Shown: positions 24,301 through 36,019 of the stretch, one piece after another | How positions within the stretch are numbered: position 1 is the first letter of the stretch | Layout: the number at the start of each line of letters is the position of its first letter | Source: Strobilurus pachycystidiatus | Lineage: Eukaryota > Basidiomycota > Agaricomycetes > Agaricales > Physalacriaceae | DNA: 64,000 nucleotides | NCBI GenBank assembly: GCA_019915135.1 | Contig: JAHLMK010000015.1 | Coordinates: 1-64,000, forward strand | Direction of reading: 5' to 3' | Position numbers and translations under genes: made by a program | The notes under the pieces: generated by a model | Seen by the model: the letters and a program-made list of their open reading frames with translations, nothing else | Databases searched by the model: none | What the model was told of the DNA's origin: nothing

Positions 24301-27300
24301 CTGCCACTGAGTACTCAACGCCGCACCCAAGTCAGCAACTCGTCTGAGACAGGTTCACCCTCAGCTCGACTCTGCCCTCAATAGTGAACACACCCCACCC
24401 TCGACAGATGATCAGCACACCTAACCCTCGCCACAGCACTCTTTACACCACCGAGACACTTCCCTCACCCTCCCTTGAGCTGTTAAACTTCACCGGAAGC
24501 TAGCACAGACCCCTAACCCTCCGTACGTACACAAGTCAAGCGCACACGCAAGTCAAAGTGAGTTGCAACTGTAAGAAACACACCTCACCCTCACCACGGC
24601 ACCGATAGACGGTCTTTACACCACCGAAACACTCTCACCCTCACCACAGCACAGTGTAGATCGTCTGTACACCATCGAGTCACTGCCTTCACCCTCTCAA
24701 CCTAACCAAGGGACAGCATGAGTGTGCAGACAGCTAACCCTCCGCAGACGAGTCCAACGCGCATCTGAGTCGGAGTGAGTTGAGACTACGCGCTGAGAGT
24801 CCGTGTCCGATCCCGTGACTCGTAGACGAATGCTGGACGTAGCGTTGAGCACGTTGACTCACTTGCCCGCATTGCACACACAACTGGCACACTTGAAGCT
24901 GGGAACGCGCCGTCACATCCGAGTTCTGTCAATCGCCATTTTTGATGCAGTTCTCAAGTCTTCCGAGTCGTGTTGCCAGTCTCGCCCGTTCATCTTCACT
25001 TGCGCACACCGTCCCTCGCCACCGTCACTGACCCGGATCAGTCAAAACACAAGTCCAGCGCCTCCGACGTCACTCCGCAGCCCCCGCACCCCACGCCAAA
25101 GTTGTTCAGAGTATGAAAACAGTCAAGAACGCACTGTCAGACGCGTTGTGTGCGCTTGAACAGTGTATCTTCACCATGCAGCGCCCAGCAGTCCGTCCTT
25201 GCTCCCACAAACGCTGCCACTGAGTACTCAACGCCGCACCCAAGTCAGCAACTCGTCTGAGACAGGTTCACCCTCAGCTCGACTCTGCCCTCAATAGTGA
25301 ACACACCCCACCCTCGACAGATGATCAGCACACCTAACCCTCGCCACAGCACTCTTTACACCACCGAGACACTTCCCTCACCCTCCCTTGAGCTGTTAAA
25401 CTTCACCGGAAGCTAGCACAGACCCCTAACCCTCCGTACGTACACAAGTCAAGCGCACACGCAAGTCAAAGTGAGTTGCAACTGTAAGAAACACACCTCA
25501 CCCTCACCACGGCACCGATAGACGGTCTTTACACCACCGAAACACTCTCACCCTCACCACAGCACAGTGTAGATCGTCTGTACACCATCGAGTCACTGCC
25601 TTCACCCTCTCAACCTAACCAAGGGACAGCATGAGTGTGCAGACAGCTAACCCTCCGCAGACGAGTCCAACGCGCATCTGAGTCGGAGTGAGTTGAGACT
25701 ACGCGCTGAGAGTCCGTGTCCGATCCCGTGACTCGTAGACGAATGCTGGACGTAGCGTTGAGCACGTTGACTCACTTGCCCGCATTGCACACACAACTGG
25801 CACACTTGAAGCTGGGAACGCGCCGTCACATCCGAGTTCTGTCAATCGCCATTTTTGATGCAGTTCTCAAGTCTTCCGAGTCGTGTTGCCAGTCTCGCCC
25901 GTTCATCTTCACTTGCGCACACCGTCCCTCGCCACCGTCACTGACCCGGATCAGTCAAAACACAAGTCCAGCGCCTCCGACGTCACTCCGCAGCCCCCGC
26001 ACCCCACGCCAAAGTTGTTCAGAGTATGAAAACAGTCAAGAACGCACTGTCAGACGCGTTGTGTGCGCTTGAACAGTGTATCTTCACCATGCAGCGCCCA
26101 GCAGTCCGTCCTTGCTCCCACAAACGCTGCCACTGAGTACTCAACGCCGCACCCAAGTCAGCAACTCGTCTGAGACAGGTTCACCCTCAGCTCGACTCTG
26201 CCCTCAATAGTGAACACACCCCACCCTCGACAGATGATCAGCACACCTAACCCTCGCCACAGCACTCTTTACACCACCGAGACACTTCCCTCACCCTCCC
26301 TTGAGCTGTTAAACTTCACCGGAAGCTAGCACAGACCCCTAACCCTCCGTACGTACACAAGTCAAGCGCACACGCAAGTCAAAGTGAGTTGCAACTGTAA
26401 GAAACACACCTCACCCTCACCACGGCACCGATAGACGGTCTTTACACCACCGAAACACTCTCACCCTCACCACAGCACAGTGTAGATCGTCTGTACACCA
26501 TCGAGTCACTGCCTTCACCCTCTCAACCTAACCAAGGGACAGCATGAGTGTGCAGACAGCTAACCCTCCGCAGACGAGTCCAACGCGCATCTGAGTCGGA
26601 GTGAGTTGAGACTACGCGCTGAGAGTCCGTGTCCGATCCCGTGACTCGTAGACGAATGCTGGACGTAGCGTTGAGCACGTTGACTCACTTGCCCGCATTG
26701 CACACACAACTGGCACACTTGAAGCTGGGAACGCGCCGTCACATCCGAGTTCTGTCAATCGCCATTTTTGATGCAGTTCTCAAGTCTTCCGAGTCGTGTT
26801 GCCAGTCTCGCCCGTTCATCTTCACTTGCGCACACCGTCCCTCGCCACCGTCACTGACCCGGATCAGTCAAAACACAAGTCCAGCGCCTCCGACGTCACT
26901 CCGCAGCCCCCGCACCCCACGCCAAAGTTGTTCAGAGTATGAAAACAGTCAAGAACGCACTGTCAGACGCGTTGTGTGCGCTTGAACAGTGTATCTTCAC
27001 CATGCAGCGCCCAGCAGTCCGTCCTTGCTCCCACAAACGCTGCCACTGAGTACTCAACGCCGCACCCAAGTCAGCAACTCGTCTGAGACAGGTTCACCCT
27101 CAGCTCGACTCTGCCCTCAATAGTGAACACACCCCACCCTCGACAGATGATCAGCACACCTAACCCTCGCCACAGCACTCTTTACACCACCGAGACACTT
27201 CCCTCACCCTCCCTTGAGCTGTTAAACTTCACCGGAAGCTAGCACAGACCCCTAACCCTCCGTACGTACACAAGTCAAGCGCACACGCAAGTCAAAGTGA

Positions 27301-29675
27301 GTTGCAACTGTAAGAAACACACCTCACCCTCACCACGGCACCGATAGACGGTCTTTACACCACCGAAACACTCTCACCCTCACCACAGCACAGTGTAGAT
27401 CGTCTGTACACCATCGAGTCACTGCCTTCACCCTCTCAACCTAACCAAGGGACAGCATGAGTGTGCAGACAGCTAACCCTCCGCAGACGAGTCCAACGCG
27501 CATCTGAGTCGGAGTGAGTTGAGACTACGCGCTGAGAGTCCGTGTCCGATCCCGTGACTCGTAGACGAATGCTGGACGTAGCGTTGAGCACGTTGACTCA
27601 CTTGCCCGCATTGCACACACAACTGGCACACTTGAAGCTGGGAACGCGCCGTCACATCCGAGTTCTGTCAATCGCCATTTTTGATGCAGTTCTCAAGTCT
27701 TCCGAGTCGTGTTGCCAGTCTCGCCCGTTCATCTTCACTTGCGCACACCGTCCCTCGCCACCGTCACTGACCCGGATCAGTCAAAACACAAGTCCAGCGC
27801 CTCCGACGTCACTCCGCAGCCCCCGCACCCCACGCCAAAGTTGTTCAGAGTATGAAAACAGTCAAGAACGCACTGTCAGACGCGTTGTGTGCGCTTGAAC
27901 AGTGTATCTTCACCATGCAGCGCCCAGCAGTCCGTCCTTGCTCCCACAAACGCTGCCACTGAGTACTCAACGCCGCACCCAAGTCAGCAACTCGTCTGAG
28001 ACAGGTTCACCCTCAGCTCGACTCTGCCCTCAATAGTGAACACACCCCACCCTCGACAGATGATCAGCACACCTAACCCTCGCCACAGCACTCTTTACAC
28101 CACCGAGACACTTCCCTCACCCTCCCTTGAGCTGTTAAACTTCACCGGAAGCTAGCACAGACCCCTAACCCTCCGTACGTACACAAGTCAAGCGCACACG
28201 CAAGTCAAAGTGAGTTGCAACTGTAAGAAACACACCTCACCCTCACCACGGCACCGATAGACGGTCTTTACACCACCGAAACACTCTCACCCTCACCACA
28301 GCACAGTGTAGATCGTCTGTACACCATCGAGTCACTGCCTTCACCCTCTCAACCTAACCAAGGGACAGCATGAGTGTGCAGACAGCTAACCCTCCGCAGA
28401 CGAGTCCAACGCGCATCTGAGTCGGAGTGAGTTGAGACTACGCGCTGAGAGTCCGTGTCCGATCCCGTGACTCGTAGACGAATGCTGGACGTAGCGTTGA
28501 GCACGTTGACTCACTTGCCCGCATTGCACACACAACTGGCACACTTGAAGCTGGGAACGCGCCGTCACATCCGAGTTCTGTCAATCGCCATTTTTGATGC
28601 AGTTCTCAAGTCTTCCGAGTCGTGTTGCCAGTCTCGCCCGTTCATCTTCACTTGCGCACACCGTCCCTCGCCACCGTCACTGACCCGGATCAGTCAAAAC
28701 ACAAGTCCAGCGCCTCCGACGTCACTCCGCAGCCCCCGCACCCCACGCCAAAGTTGTTCAGAGTATGAAAACAGTCAAGAACGCACTGTCAGACGCGTTG
28801 TGTGCGCTTGAACAGTGTATCTTCACCATGCAGCGCCCAGCAGTCCGTCCTTGCTCCCACAAACGCTGCCACTGAGTACTCAACGCCGCACCCAAGTCAG
28901 CAACTCGTCTGAGACAGGTTCACCCTCAGCTCGACTCTGCCCTCAATAGTGAACACACCCCACCCTCGACAGATGATCAGCACACCTAACCCTCGCCACA
29001 GCACTCTTTACACCACCGAGACACTTCCCTCACCCTCCCTTGAGCTGTTAAACTTCACCGGAAGCTAGCACAGACCCCTAACCCTCCGTACGTACACAAG
29101 TCAAGCGCACACGCAAGTCAAAGTGAGTTGCAACTGTAAGAAACACACCTCACCCTCACCACGGCACCGATAGACGGTCTTTACACCACCGAAACACTCT
29201 CACCCTCACCACAGCACAGTGTAGATCGTCTGTACACCATCGAGTCACTGCCTTCACCCTCTCAACCTAACCAAGGGACAGCATGAGTGTGCAGACAGCT
29301 AACCCTCCGCAGACGAGTCCAACGCGCATCTGAGTCGGAGTGAGTTGAGACTACGCGCTGAGAGTCCGTGTCCGATCCCGTGACTCGTAGACGAATGCTG
29401 GACGTAGCGTTGAGCACGTTGACTCACTTGCCCGCATTGCACACACAACTGGCACACTTGAAGCTGGGAACGCGCCGTCACATCCGAGTTCTGTCAATCG
29501 CCATTTTTGATGCAGTTCTCAAGTCTTCCGAGTCGTGTTGCCAGTCTCGCCCGTTCATCTTCACTTGCGCACACCGTCCCTCGCCACCGTCACTGACCCG
29601 GATCAGTCAAAACACAAGTCCAGCGCCTCCGACGTCACTCCGCAGCCCCCGCACCCCACGCCAAAGTTGTTCAGA
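6315..29675. repeat. 913-bp tandem satellite array, 25.6 copies
   Basis: Period exactly 913 bp: the same landmarks recur at 6543 + 913n up to 29368 with no insertion or deletion. Units are almost identical; I saw only single-base differences, all in units 1 and 7. Each unit holds several telomere-like strings (CCTAACCCTCG, CCTAACCCTCC, GCTAACCCTCC, CTCACCCTCACC) and an old internal duplication. A 118-codon frame on the plus strand and a 60-codon frame on the minus strand recur in every unit only because the DNA is identical; neither resembles a known protein, so no gene is called. Identical length and sequence imply recent amplification or strong homogenisation. A subtelomeric or centromeric role is possible. 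Confidence 0.95.
6381..7224. repeat. Internal duplication within the 913-bp unit
   Basis: Shown for unit 1. The stretch 6381-6530 and the stretch 7081-7224 are diverged copies: CACCACAGCAC against CGCCACAGCAC, TACACCATCGAG against TACACCACCGAG, GCTAACCCTCCGCA against CCTAACCCTCCGTA, and GAGTGAGTTGAGACT against AAGTGAGTTGCAACT, in the same order. A further partial copy lies at 6323-6375. The monomer therefore arose from smaller, CCCTAA-like repeated pieces. Confidence 0.7.
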
Positions 29676-30144
29676 CCATCAAACTGCTTCTTGTGGCACT
29701 TTTGACCAAGTCATTTGGTCCTAGTCTCATTGAGCATGGAAACGGTGCAAGAAGGGTCTCGATGCCAAGCTGAAATTCTGTTACAGCTCTCCGCATATCT
29801 CAGTATGTTTTCTCATATCAATTCTTGGGGATTCTTCACCATATAGACTCAGCAGCTGGTCTCCGATACCTTGCTAGGTTGCCGAAGGGCTTTCTCATTG
29901 TGATAGGCCACACAAACAGTGCCAAATGTGTTGTGGTGGTTGGAACTACTAAGAGCAGAGCCAACTTTGCTATATAAGCTGACTACATGGCGAGAAAATA
30001 CATTACAGTGATAGAAATATGCAGTCCACCCTTGAAAACGGCATAGTTGATAAGTACCCTTGTCAACTGCGCCGGGAATGACGGCGAGAGGGGGTCATCA
30101 GTGCAGAAGCGACGCGATTCTCGACTACGATGGCGAGAATCGCA
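29676..30144. other. Unique spacer right of the satellite
   Basis: Sequence diverges from the satellite at 29676, in mid-unit. The spacer is less GC-rich than what follows. A TATA-box-like GCTATATAAGC lies at 29969-29979, but no convincing gene follows it. I see no element termini or target duplication that would explain the array edge. Confidence 0.4.
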
Positions 30145-31960
30145 TCAGGGTGGCAATGCAAACAAAATGGATGGGCGCCTCGTTGGAGGCTTGACCGTCG
30201 CGTAAATATGGATCTGCAGAGAGGTAAGCATAGCAAATAGACACGCTAGTTCAGAACTGGCGTATGCAACGCTGAACAAAAACAGAAAGACATCTTGACT
30301 GGGCGCGCGTTTGGAGCCGCGCGCCCTGCTCATGCCGTGGTCCCCGCCCGCTTCCGATCCATCGGCGGGGCGAGTCGTCAAGTCGTCGTCGCGAGTCTCG
30401 TCCAAGTTGCCGTCCAAGCCTTCGTTCAAGAGCGGCTTGAGGTTCGTGCTGCCCACGTTGGGTCGTAGTGGCATCCGTTGCCATGGATACATGTCCTGCT
30501 CCTGCTCAGACAATTGCGCGTCCAGCAAGCGAGAAGGCGGGCGACGGCGGCGACGGCTTACGTCTCCCGCAGATCTGGATCTACGGACGCTATTAGGATG
30601 GTAAAGGACGCGCCTGAGCACAACTAGCGTACCCAACGAAAAGAAAGAGAAACGCACCGTGAATGGGCGCCCGTCTCCAGCCGCCGAGCCGTGCTGATAC
30701 CAACGGAGCCGACCTTAGTCCGTGGTCGTCCATGTCTGATGTCAGCTCGTCGTCCTCGTGCTGCAGATCCAAGACCGGCAGAGGCTGCTCGGTCTGCCCG
30801 TAACCAATGTTGTTGTGGCCTACGTATCGCCAGTGTCTGCCAGCCATGCGAGGGTGACTCCTGCGCGAATGCTAGAGAAGGAGACGCGAGGTTTAAGACG
30901 CGTAGGCAGCATCTAAGACGGCTGTAGATAGCGTCAATGACAGCCGAAGGCAGAAAAAGGAAAGACGCGACGACGATGACGATGAGCAGGTTGTCATGTG
31001 CGTGGTCAGCGAGAAAGAGGCTTAAGACGGGTCGCCTTTGGAAACCGTACAACAGATAAGAACCCTTATCTGATGTATGGTTTGCTGGGGCGAGGGGTCG
31101 GGGCGACGACGGGAGTGGGTAGAAGATACGGACAGCGTCATTGAGAGTGCAGTTGCGGCGGCGGTCGAGCGGCGGGGTGCGCCGGTGACGAGAGAAGGCT
31201 GGAGGGCTTACCCGCGCGTAGATCTGGACCGTCGCACAAATCAGTACCAGAGACAAGTATGCCAGCTCAGAGCAGGCATATCAGACCAGAGAGTAGGGAA
31301 GTATCACACACCATTAATGAGCATCCGCCCCCGGACGGCGCGCTCGCAGGATATTGACGAGCCTGCATTCCATTCATTAGCCAGCGGAACCCATCCGTCG
31401 TCGTCCTCGTCGTTCGATGGCGTGGTCGTCTTGCAGCTTCAAGATTAGGCTTCAAGACTAGCTCAGGGTGCTCGCTTTCCACGTTGGTGGGGCTTATGCG
31501 TCGCCGAGGGTGTGGCATCGAGTGCAAGTTGGTTTCTGTGCCAGCGGGAGGGAAAGAAAGGCAGAGGAGAGGAGAACGACGCGTAACCGGCCTCCGTAGA
31601 GGCGGCGCGCGCCGGAATAGGGTGCAGAAGGGCGGGTGGAGCGGATAGATGCAACGACGACGAGCAGCAGGTCGTCGTCGTCGTGGTCAGCGAGCAAGAG
31701 ACACTGTCCCAAACGGCAAGCAGATCTGGATTTGGATGTGCCGGCGGCGATGATGTCACCATTCTCGCCCTCTTCCGAACAACCGTCGTCTCAGCTGGAA
31801 CATTCGAGCCTACCACCAGCCAGACCTTTGGAGCACGTCAGATGGTCGGCGTTGTTGCTCTGGACACCGCCGCCATCCGTTGTCTTTGTGCGGTCAAAAA
31901 TGCACGACTTATCTGGACTTGGCTTTGAGGGGTATGTAGGCAAAACAAGTTCTATGTCGA
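30145..31960 (-). pseudogene. Degenerate array of exon-like modules
   Basis: On the minus strand related short modules recur near 30440, 30815, 31490 and 31800. They contain an N-(V/I)-(G/E) start, an acidic patch (ETRDDDL, HEDDELTSDMDD) and an RRAPSQ/TGAHSR-like end. Splice-like signals recur too: GTGCGTTTCTC donors and an exon ending AGATCTACGCG-GGTAAGC at 31206-31221 with counterparts near 30563 and 30190. On the plus strand, GACGACGAGCAGCAGGT with GTGGTCAGCGAG appears both near 31660-31695 and 30966-31012. No single open frame joins them and I do not recognise the protein. Most likely this is a decayed tandemly duplicated gene; a low-complexity explanation for part of the similarity cannot be excluded. 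Confidence 0.35.
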
Positions 31961-32617
31961 CTTAGAGGTCCAGGAGGTCAAGACGCCGCTCCTTCTGCTA
32001 TTCAGTCTCCGCGTTATCGTATCGTCATTGCAACCTGTTGTTTTAGAAGCTTCACCGCTCCGTTCAGCCACACGTCTCCCACCTCTGGCACACATCCCAC
32101 GCGCAGCAGCCAGAGCCGAATGTAGTATGGACGTTTCGGAGATGCAGGCGCATATTGAAGAGCTTCAAAGGAAACTGGGAGAGGAGGGAAAGGTCTGGGG
32201 CCGTTGTCGATGGTAGTTTTCCTTCTTCCACGAATCGGTGAACCCGCGTCTCCGTGAACCCAGTGTCGCTCACGCCTCATCTCCCCTAGGTCTCGAGCCC
32301 GACTCGCTCGTTGGCGATTATTCGACTCTTGTCTCAGACCTGACTGATGATCACCTATTTCTACTGTCTTCACTTAGGCCTGGGTGTACGTACTGTCTGT
32401 GATTTCCTAGTTTATCGAGCGAAACCAACCGCGCGCGGATTACGACAATCTATGTTGAACGAGACGGCGATGACAGTGGGACGACTTAAACGGCCATGAG
32501 CTCCGTGTGAATGGCCTCCGTCCTCCGAAGCATCGTCTTGTGGATAATAGACAAGTCATTCAAGACTTGCATCGTCGTGCTGAATATGATCGTATCTTGA
32601 ACACGGCGAGCGAGTTG
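31961..32617. other. Spacer with a small coiled-coil-like fragment
   Basis: Mostly featureless. At 32127-32193 the plus strand reads a helical heptad-like stretch (MDVSEMQAHIEELQRKLGEE) that resembles the coil of the FHA gene downstream (DVPKMRDQIEALQE). It may be a relic of a duplicate, but the flanks give no supporting exons. Confidence 0.3.
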
Positions 32618-33013
32618 TCAAGCATCTCGCTTAGATGTGCTAGCTCGCTTTTGATCTTGTACTGGCAGAGGAAAGCCTTCAATTTCAATCCCTTGTACCA
32701 GCTGATGCGCATCTTGATCATCCCCAGAGTGCTGACCAACACGCCATGAGTCGCAACTTCTGGTCGGAGATGTTGATGTCCTTGTTCTCCGGCCATAATG
32801 TCTCATGAACAGTGGGCTCGTCTCACGTCCCTTCGAGCGCATAGTAGTACTGTTCCAGTTTTCCTCGTCAAAGATATCCGGTTCCTCTTCAGAATTGTCC
32901 GATTCTTCGTCGGCCATATACCATTCCTCGTCAACGTCCGAGTCGCCTTCGAGCGTGTCTTGAGTGTGCACCTTGTGTGCGAGCGCTGCAGTTGACAAAA
33001 CGGGAAAAGGCAA
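32463..33013 (-). pseudogene. Unidentified acidic / helical gene relic
   Basis: Minus-strand frame starting at 33013 encodes a strongly acidic segment (EGDSDVDEEWYMADEE, then DNSEEEPDIFDEENW). Other frames continue downstream with helical, leucine-rich sequence (SELAHLSEMLDNSLAVFKI, then NDLSIIHKTMLRRTEAIHTE) to a stop near 32493. Joining them needs frame changes that no clear introns supply, so this is a relic or an unsolved spliced gene. I do not recognise a family. The opposite strand shows no better frame. Confidence 0.3.
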
Positions 33014-33488
33014 GTCGATAAGTTGGAGTCACTCGCACGATGACAGAACATTGACCGTTCGTGCCGTGTCTCAGTTGATGGTCCCTGCCAGATTTCTCAA
33101 ACGATAGGCATGGCATAGAGAACTCAGTGAAGGAGAGACGCAGAATAGTAGGTAAAATGATGTGGATGCCGACGGATCAAGCGGCACGTGCTGAACGGCT
33201 TGCGGCGGAATTTTCCTTCTTCGCCTGTTACATACCACGACAACACGACTAGGACGGGATCCCCTTCGCCGATGCACAGGACACGGAAGGGCGACACAGA
33301 CTTACGCGTGCGGCTTGGAGAATTGTGCGTGCTTGTGATTATGCGGAACTATATGCTGACAGGCTGTGACAGCGACGCCAGAGTATGCAGTCCCGGACCT
33401 GCTAAACGAAATGATTACTTTCTGGCCTTCCCTCTAGGATCTTCGACACGGCTACTTGGATGGTCCGCAACACGCCTCATCACATTGA
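33014..33488. other. Spacer
   Basis: No supported gene, repeat or RNA. Short frames on both strands lack motifs and consistent introns. Confidence 0.3.
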
Positions 33489-35151
33489 TTGATACCTGAA
33501 TGTCCTTGTCACCCTACTGTACGCCACAGCCTGCTTTGGCTTCCGCTGCATTCTCCAATATGTCTCCAGGCTCGCTACTACGGACCAACCTGGCAGTCAT
33601 CTCTCCTCGCGACCTCCTCGTCGCCCGGTATCGTGAGCTTTCTAGACAGACAACCCCGAAACAGCCGTGCCGAGGAACATTCGGCAATCCGGCACTTGGT
33701 AGACACATCGCCGGGCCCGGGTCTTGCTCTTCGACTACTATCACTCGTGAACAGCAGCAGCAGCAACGATCCATGGCAGAGTCAGAAGATGAGATCCAGT
33801 GCATGGGCATCCGTTGCCCACAGCCGGCAGGTCAGTCGTCACAAGGCTGAAAGGAAGGCCTGGCTGACTGACTGTTATCAGGCGTTATACTGCATGTCTG
33901 TCTCGGTGCCCGGTAGTGAGCAGGCGGCGTGCGGAGATTAGCTTTGGGACGGACGGGCAGGTGCGTTTACTCTTTGTTCTTTGTGCTCTATCCTTATCTC
34001 TGTTTAGGTATATCTAACGGACCTGCGCTTGCACCACGGCACATACATCCGCCGCCGGCCCGCTACTGTGACGCTTACACCGTACACGCCGTATGCACTG
34101 CAGCCAGACGACACGGTGACGTTCGGGAAGACGGTGTTCGCGGAATGGGGAGATGGTGCGGCCGGTGGTCGTCAGGGTGCAGATTCTTCATGCGGCGTCG
34201 GGACCTGGCTCGCTATCCGGGACAGGATCTGGGACCGGGAGATACGGGTTGGGCATCACGACAGATGATGAGGACGACATGGAATTGGAGGACGTGGACG
34301 ACGACGAAGACTCGTCGTCGATGTCCCTCAGCGACTCAGACGTGGAGGACAAGGTGCCCACTTTGTTGCCTCTGTCATGGGCGCCCGCGCCGCGCGACCT
34401 CGTTAGGGCGTTCGAGACTGCTGCTAAGATCCGGGAATCAACTCTTGCCTACCGCTCCGAAACCGATCCTGCCCCCGTCTCCTCGCCCAGCCCACAGCCG
34501 CCGTCGGACCTCCTCGACGGACAGGAGGCGCGGGATCCGGAGTCGAATCCCTATGGCGCGTGGCCGAGTGACGGTCGTGTCTTTGAATTTGAGTACCCAG
34601 CCACGAATGACGTTCCCATCACCAAGGAGGACTTTACTCCCGCCACCAACACCCCCGCACTCCCCGACGTCACCAAAGAAGACTTTGCCGCCCTAGAAAG
34701 GAAGATCACAGACGTGGAGTCGGACGTCGGCGCAGTGCGCGGACTATGCGCCGCGCTGGCCGAGCATGTGAAGGCTTTGGACGTCCCGAAAATGCGGGAC
34801 CAGATCGAGGCGCTGCAGGAGAGCGGGGTGGAGGAACGGTCTGAGTACGAGCGGATGCTCGAAGGTGAGAAGTTCCCAGTCCCTTATAGGAAGTACAATT
34901 TTTGATGGCTGCCGTAGATGTGCGAAACTTGAGAACAGCACACGAGCGGGAGATGGAGGAATAGGCAGCACGCGAGGGAGGTGGTTGTCGACATCCAGTC
35001 CTTGAAGCGCAAGCGGGATAAGGAAGACGAGGAAGTGGAGGCCGTCGTCGAGCCAAAGCGATCGAAGCGGATCGCGTCCGCGACAATCAGGACCGCGGCG
35101 ACAGTGACGCTGGGTGCGGTCGCTGCCTGGGGGGCTCTTGCTTTCAGCTGA
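33489..35151 (+). pseudogene. FHA-domain, coiled-coil, tail-anchored protein gene with frameshifts
   Basis: An FHA (phosphothreonine-binding) domain is readable across an intron at 33961-34007: VVSRRRAEISFGTDGQ joins VYLTDLRLHHGTYI, then LQPDDTVTFGKTV. A probable earlier intron is 33831-33881; exons left of it are unresolved. After GKTV the frame shifts by one at 34137 (an extra T restores SRNGEMVRPVVVRVQIL, the last FHA strands). An acidic Ser/Asp region, a coiled coil (ALERKITDVESDVGAV onward) and an intron at 34865-34917 follow. A stop at 34962-34964 is also avoided by dropping one T. The restored frame continues the coil, a basic patch (KRKRDK, PKRSKR) and a final hydrophobic helix (TLGAVAAWGALAFS) with stop at 35149-35151. 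FHA + coil + C-terminal membrane anchor matches SLMAP/Far9-Far10/HAM-4 STRIPAK subunits, though this one is shorter. It is either a pseudogene or carries two sequencing errors. FHA identity is firm; the STRIPAK link is inferred. Confidence 0.65.
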
Positions 35152-36019
35152 GGGTCGCAAGCACGAGAACGTTCGACCCCCCAACCAGTCCCAGTTCCAT
35201 GCCAGACCGTTCAACGTTGCCCCGACAAGCATATGATATACGAGATACCCTGCTCGGATTACGTTCGTGGACCTTGTGGTGGACTTTGTTTTTACCTCGT
35301 GGGCCACTCTACGAAAGCGTAGCCGTGAGCTACAAAGCGTCGATGCTCGAAGCTCGCAATCTTCATCACACCATGTACTGTATACATCGATTTTCGCATA
35401 CCTACGTTCTACCACTCTCCCTCGTTGTATACTTACTTACACCACTTTCGTTCTCGTATGTTACCACAACTTTTGACTTGGAGCCAGTGGAGCGCGATTA
35501 TTCCTTGCTGGAGATCAGGCAGACAAGAACAAACAGTATCGTAACAATTGAATGACAGCGGTCGAACCGGAGGAGAAGACTTTTTGACGTGAGTGACTGT
35601 CGTCGAGACTTCAAGAGAAATTCTCGCAATTCAACATGGGCGTAATGCATGCCGATGATCTTATGAACGCGAAATACAGTCGCAGGCATTGACAGCAAAT
35701 TGATTCGAAACGTGTACGATCCATATGTTCATTGTCGTACTACTTAATGGCCACCTCGAGGTCTGGGGGGCGGTAAAACGTCATCCATACGGTCCAAGTT
35801 AACTGTACTCCACAACGTTCTGCGGTAGTGCTTGATATTTAGAGTGGATCGTGTCGTGGACAATTGAGAGCATCTCTCAGACTAGTAGAAACCTTTATAT
35901 CCTAGGAGAACAAGAAATGGGAAGAAATTGAGTAGCCGTCTGATCGAAAAACAGGCGGGGCTCAGATGATCCCAGAGAAGACCGCCATCGCCTGCCGTGC
36001 AGGCGGAGAAAGTAGGTCG
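35152..36019. other. Spacer
   Basis: No gene recognised. Small frames occur on both strands (for example 35199-35555 plus) but have no motif, intron pattern or composition that would support coding. Confidence 0.3.

Noticed and set aside
1..29675. Possible CRISPR array or rDNA tandem repeat
   Set aside because: The period of 913 bp with no spacers excludes CRISPR, and no 18S/5.8S/28S or 5S signature is present in the unit.
29950..29990. TATA box GCTATATAAGC suggesting a retrotransposon LTR promoter
   Set aside because: No paired LTR, primer-binding site, polypurine tract or reverse-transcriptase fragment is visible nearby.
34130..34180. A 40-nt GT...CAG intron explaining the FHA frame change
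   Set aside because: The donor would be GTTCGC, the length is below the 47-58 bp seen elsewhere, and it would delete the conserved final FHA strands; a one-base insertion is simpler.
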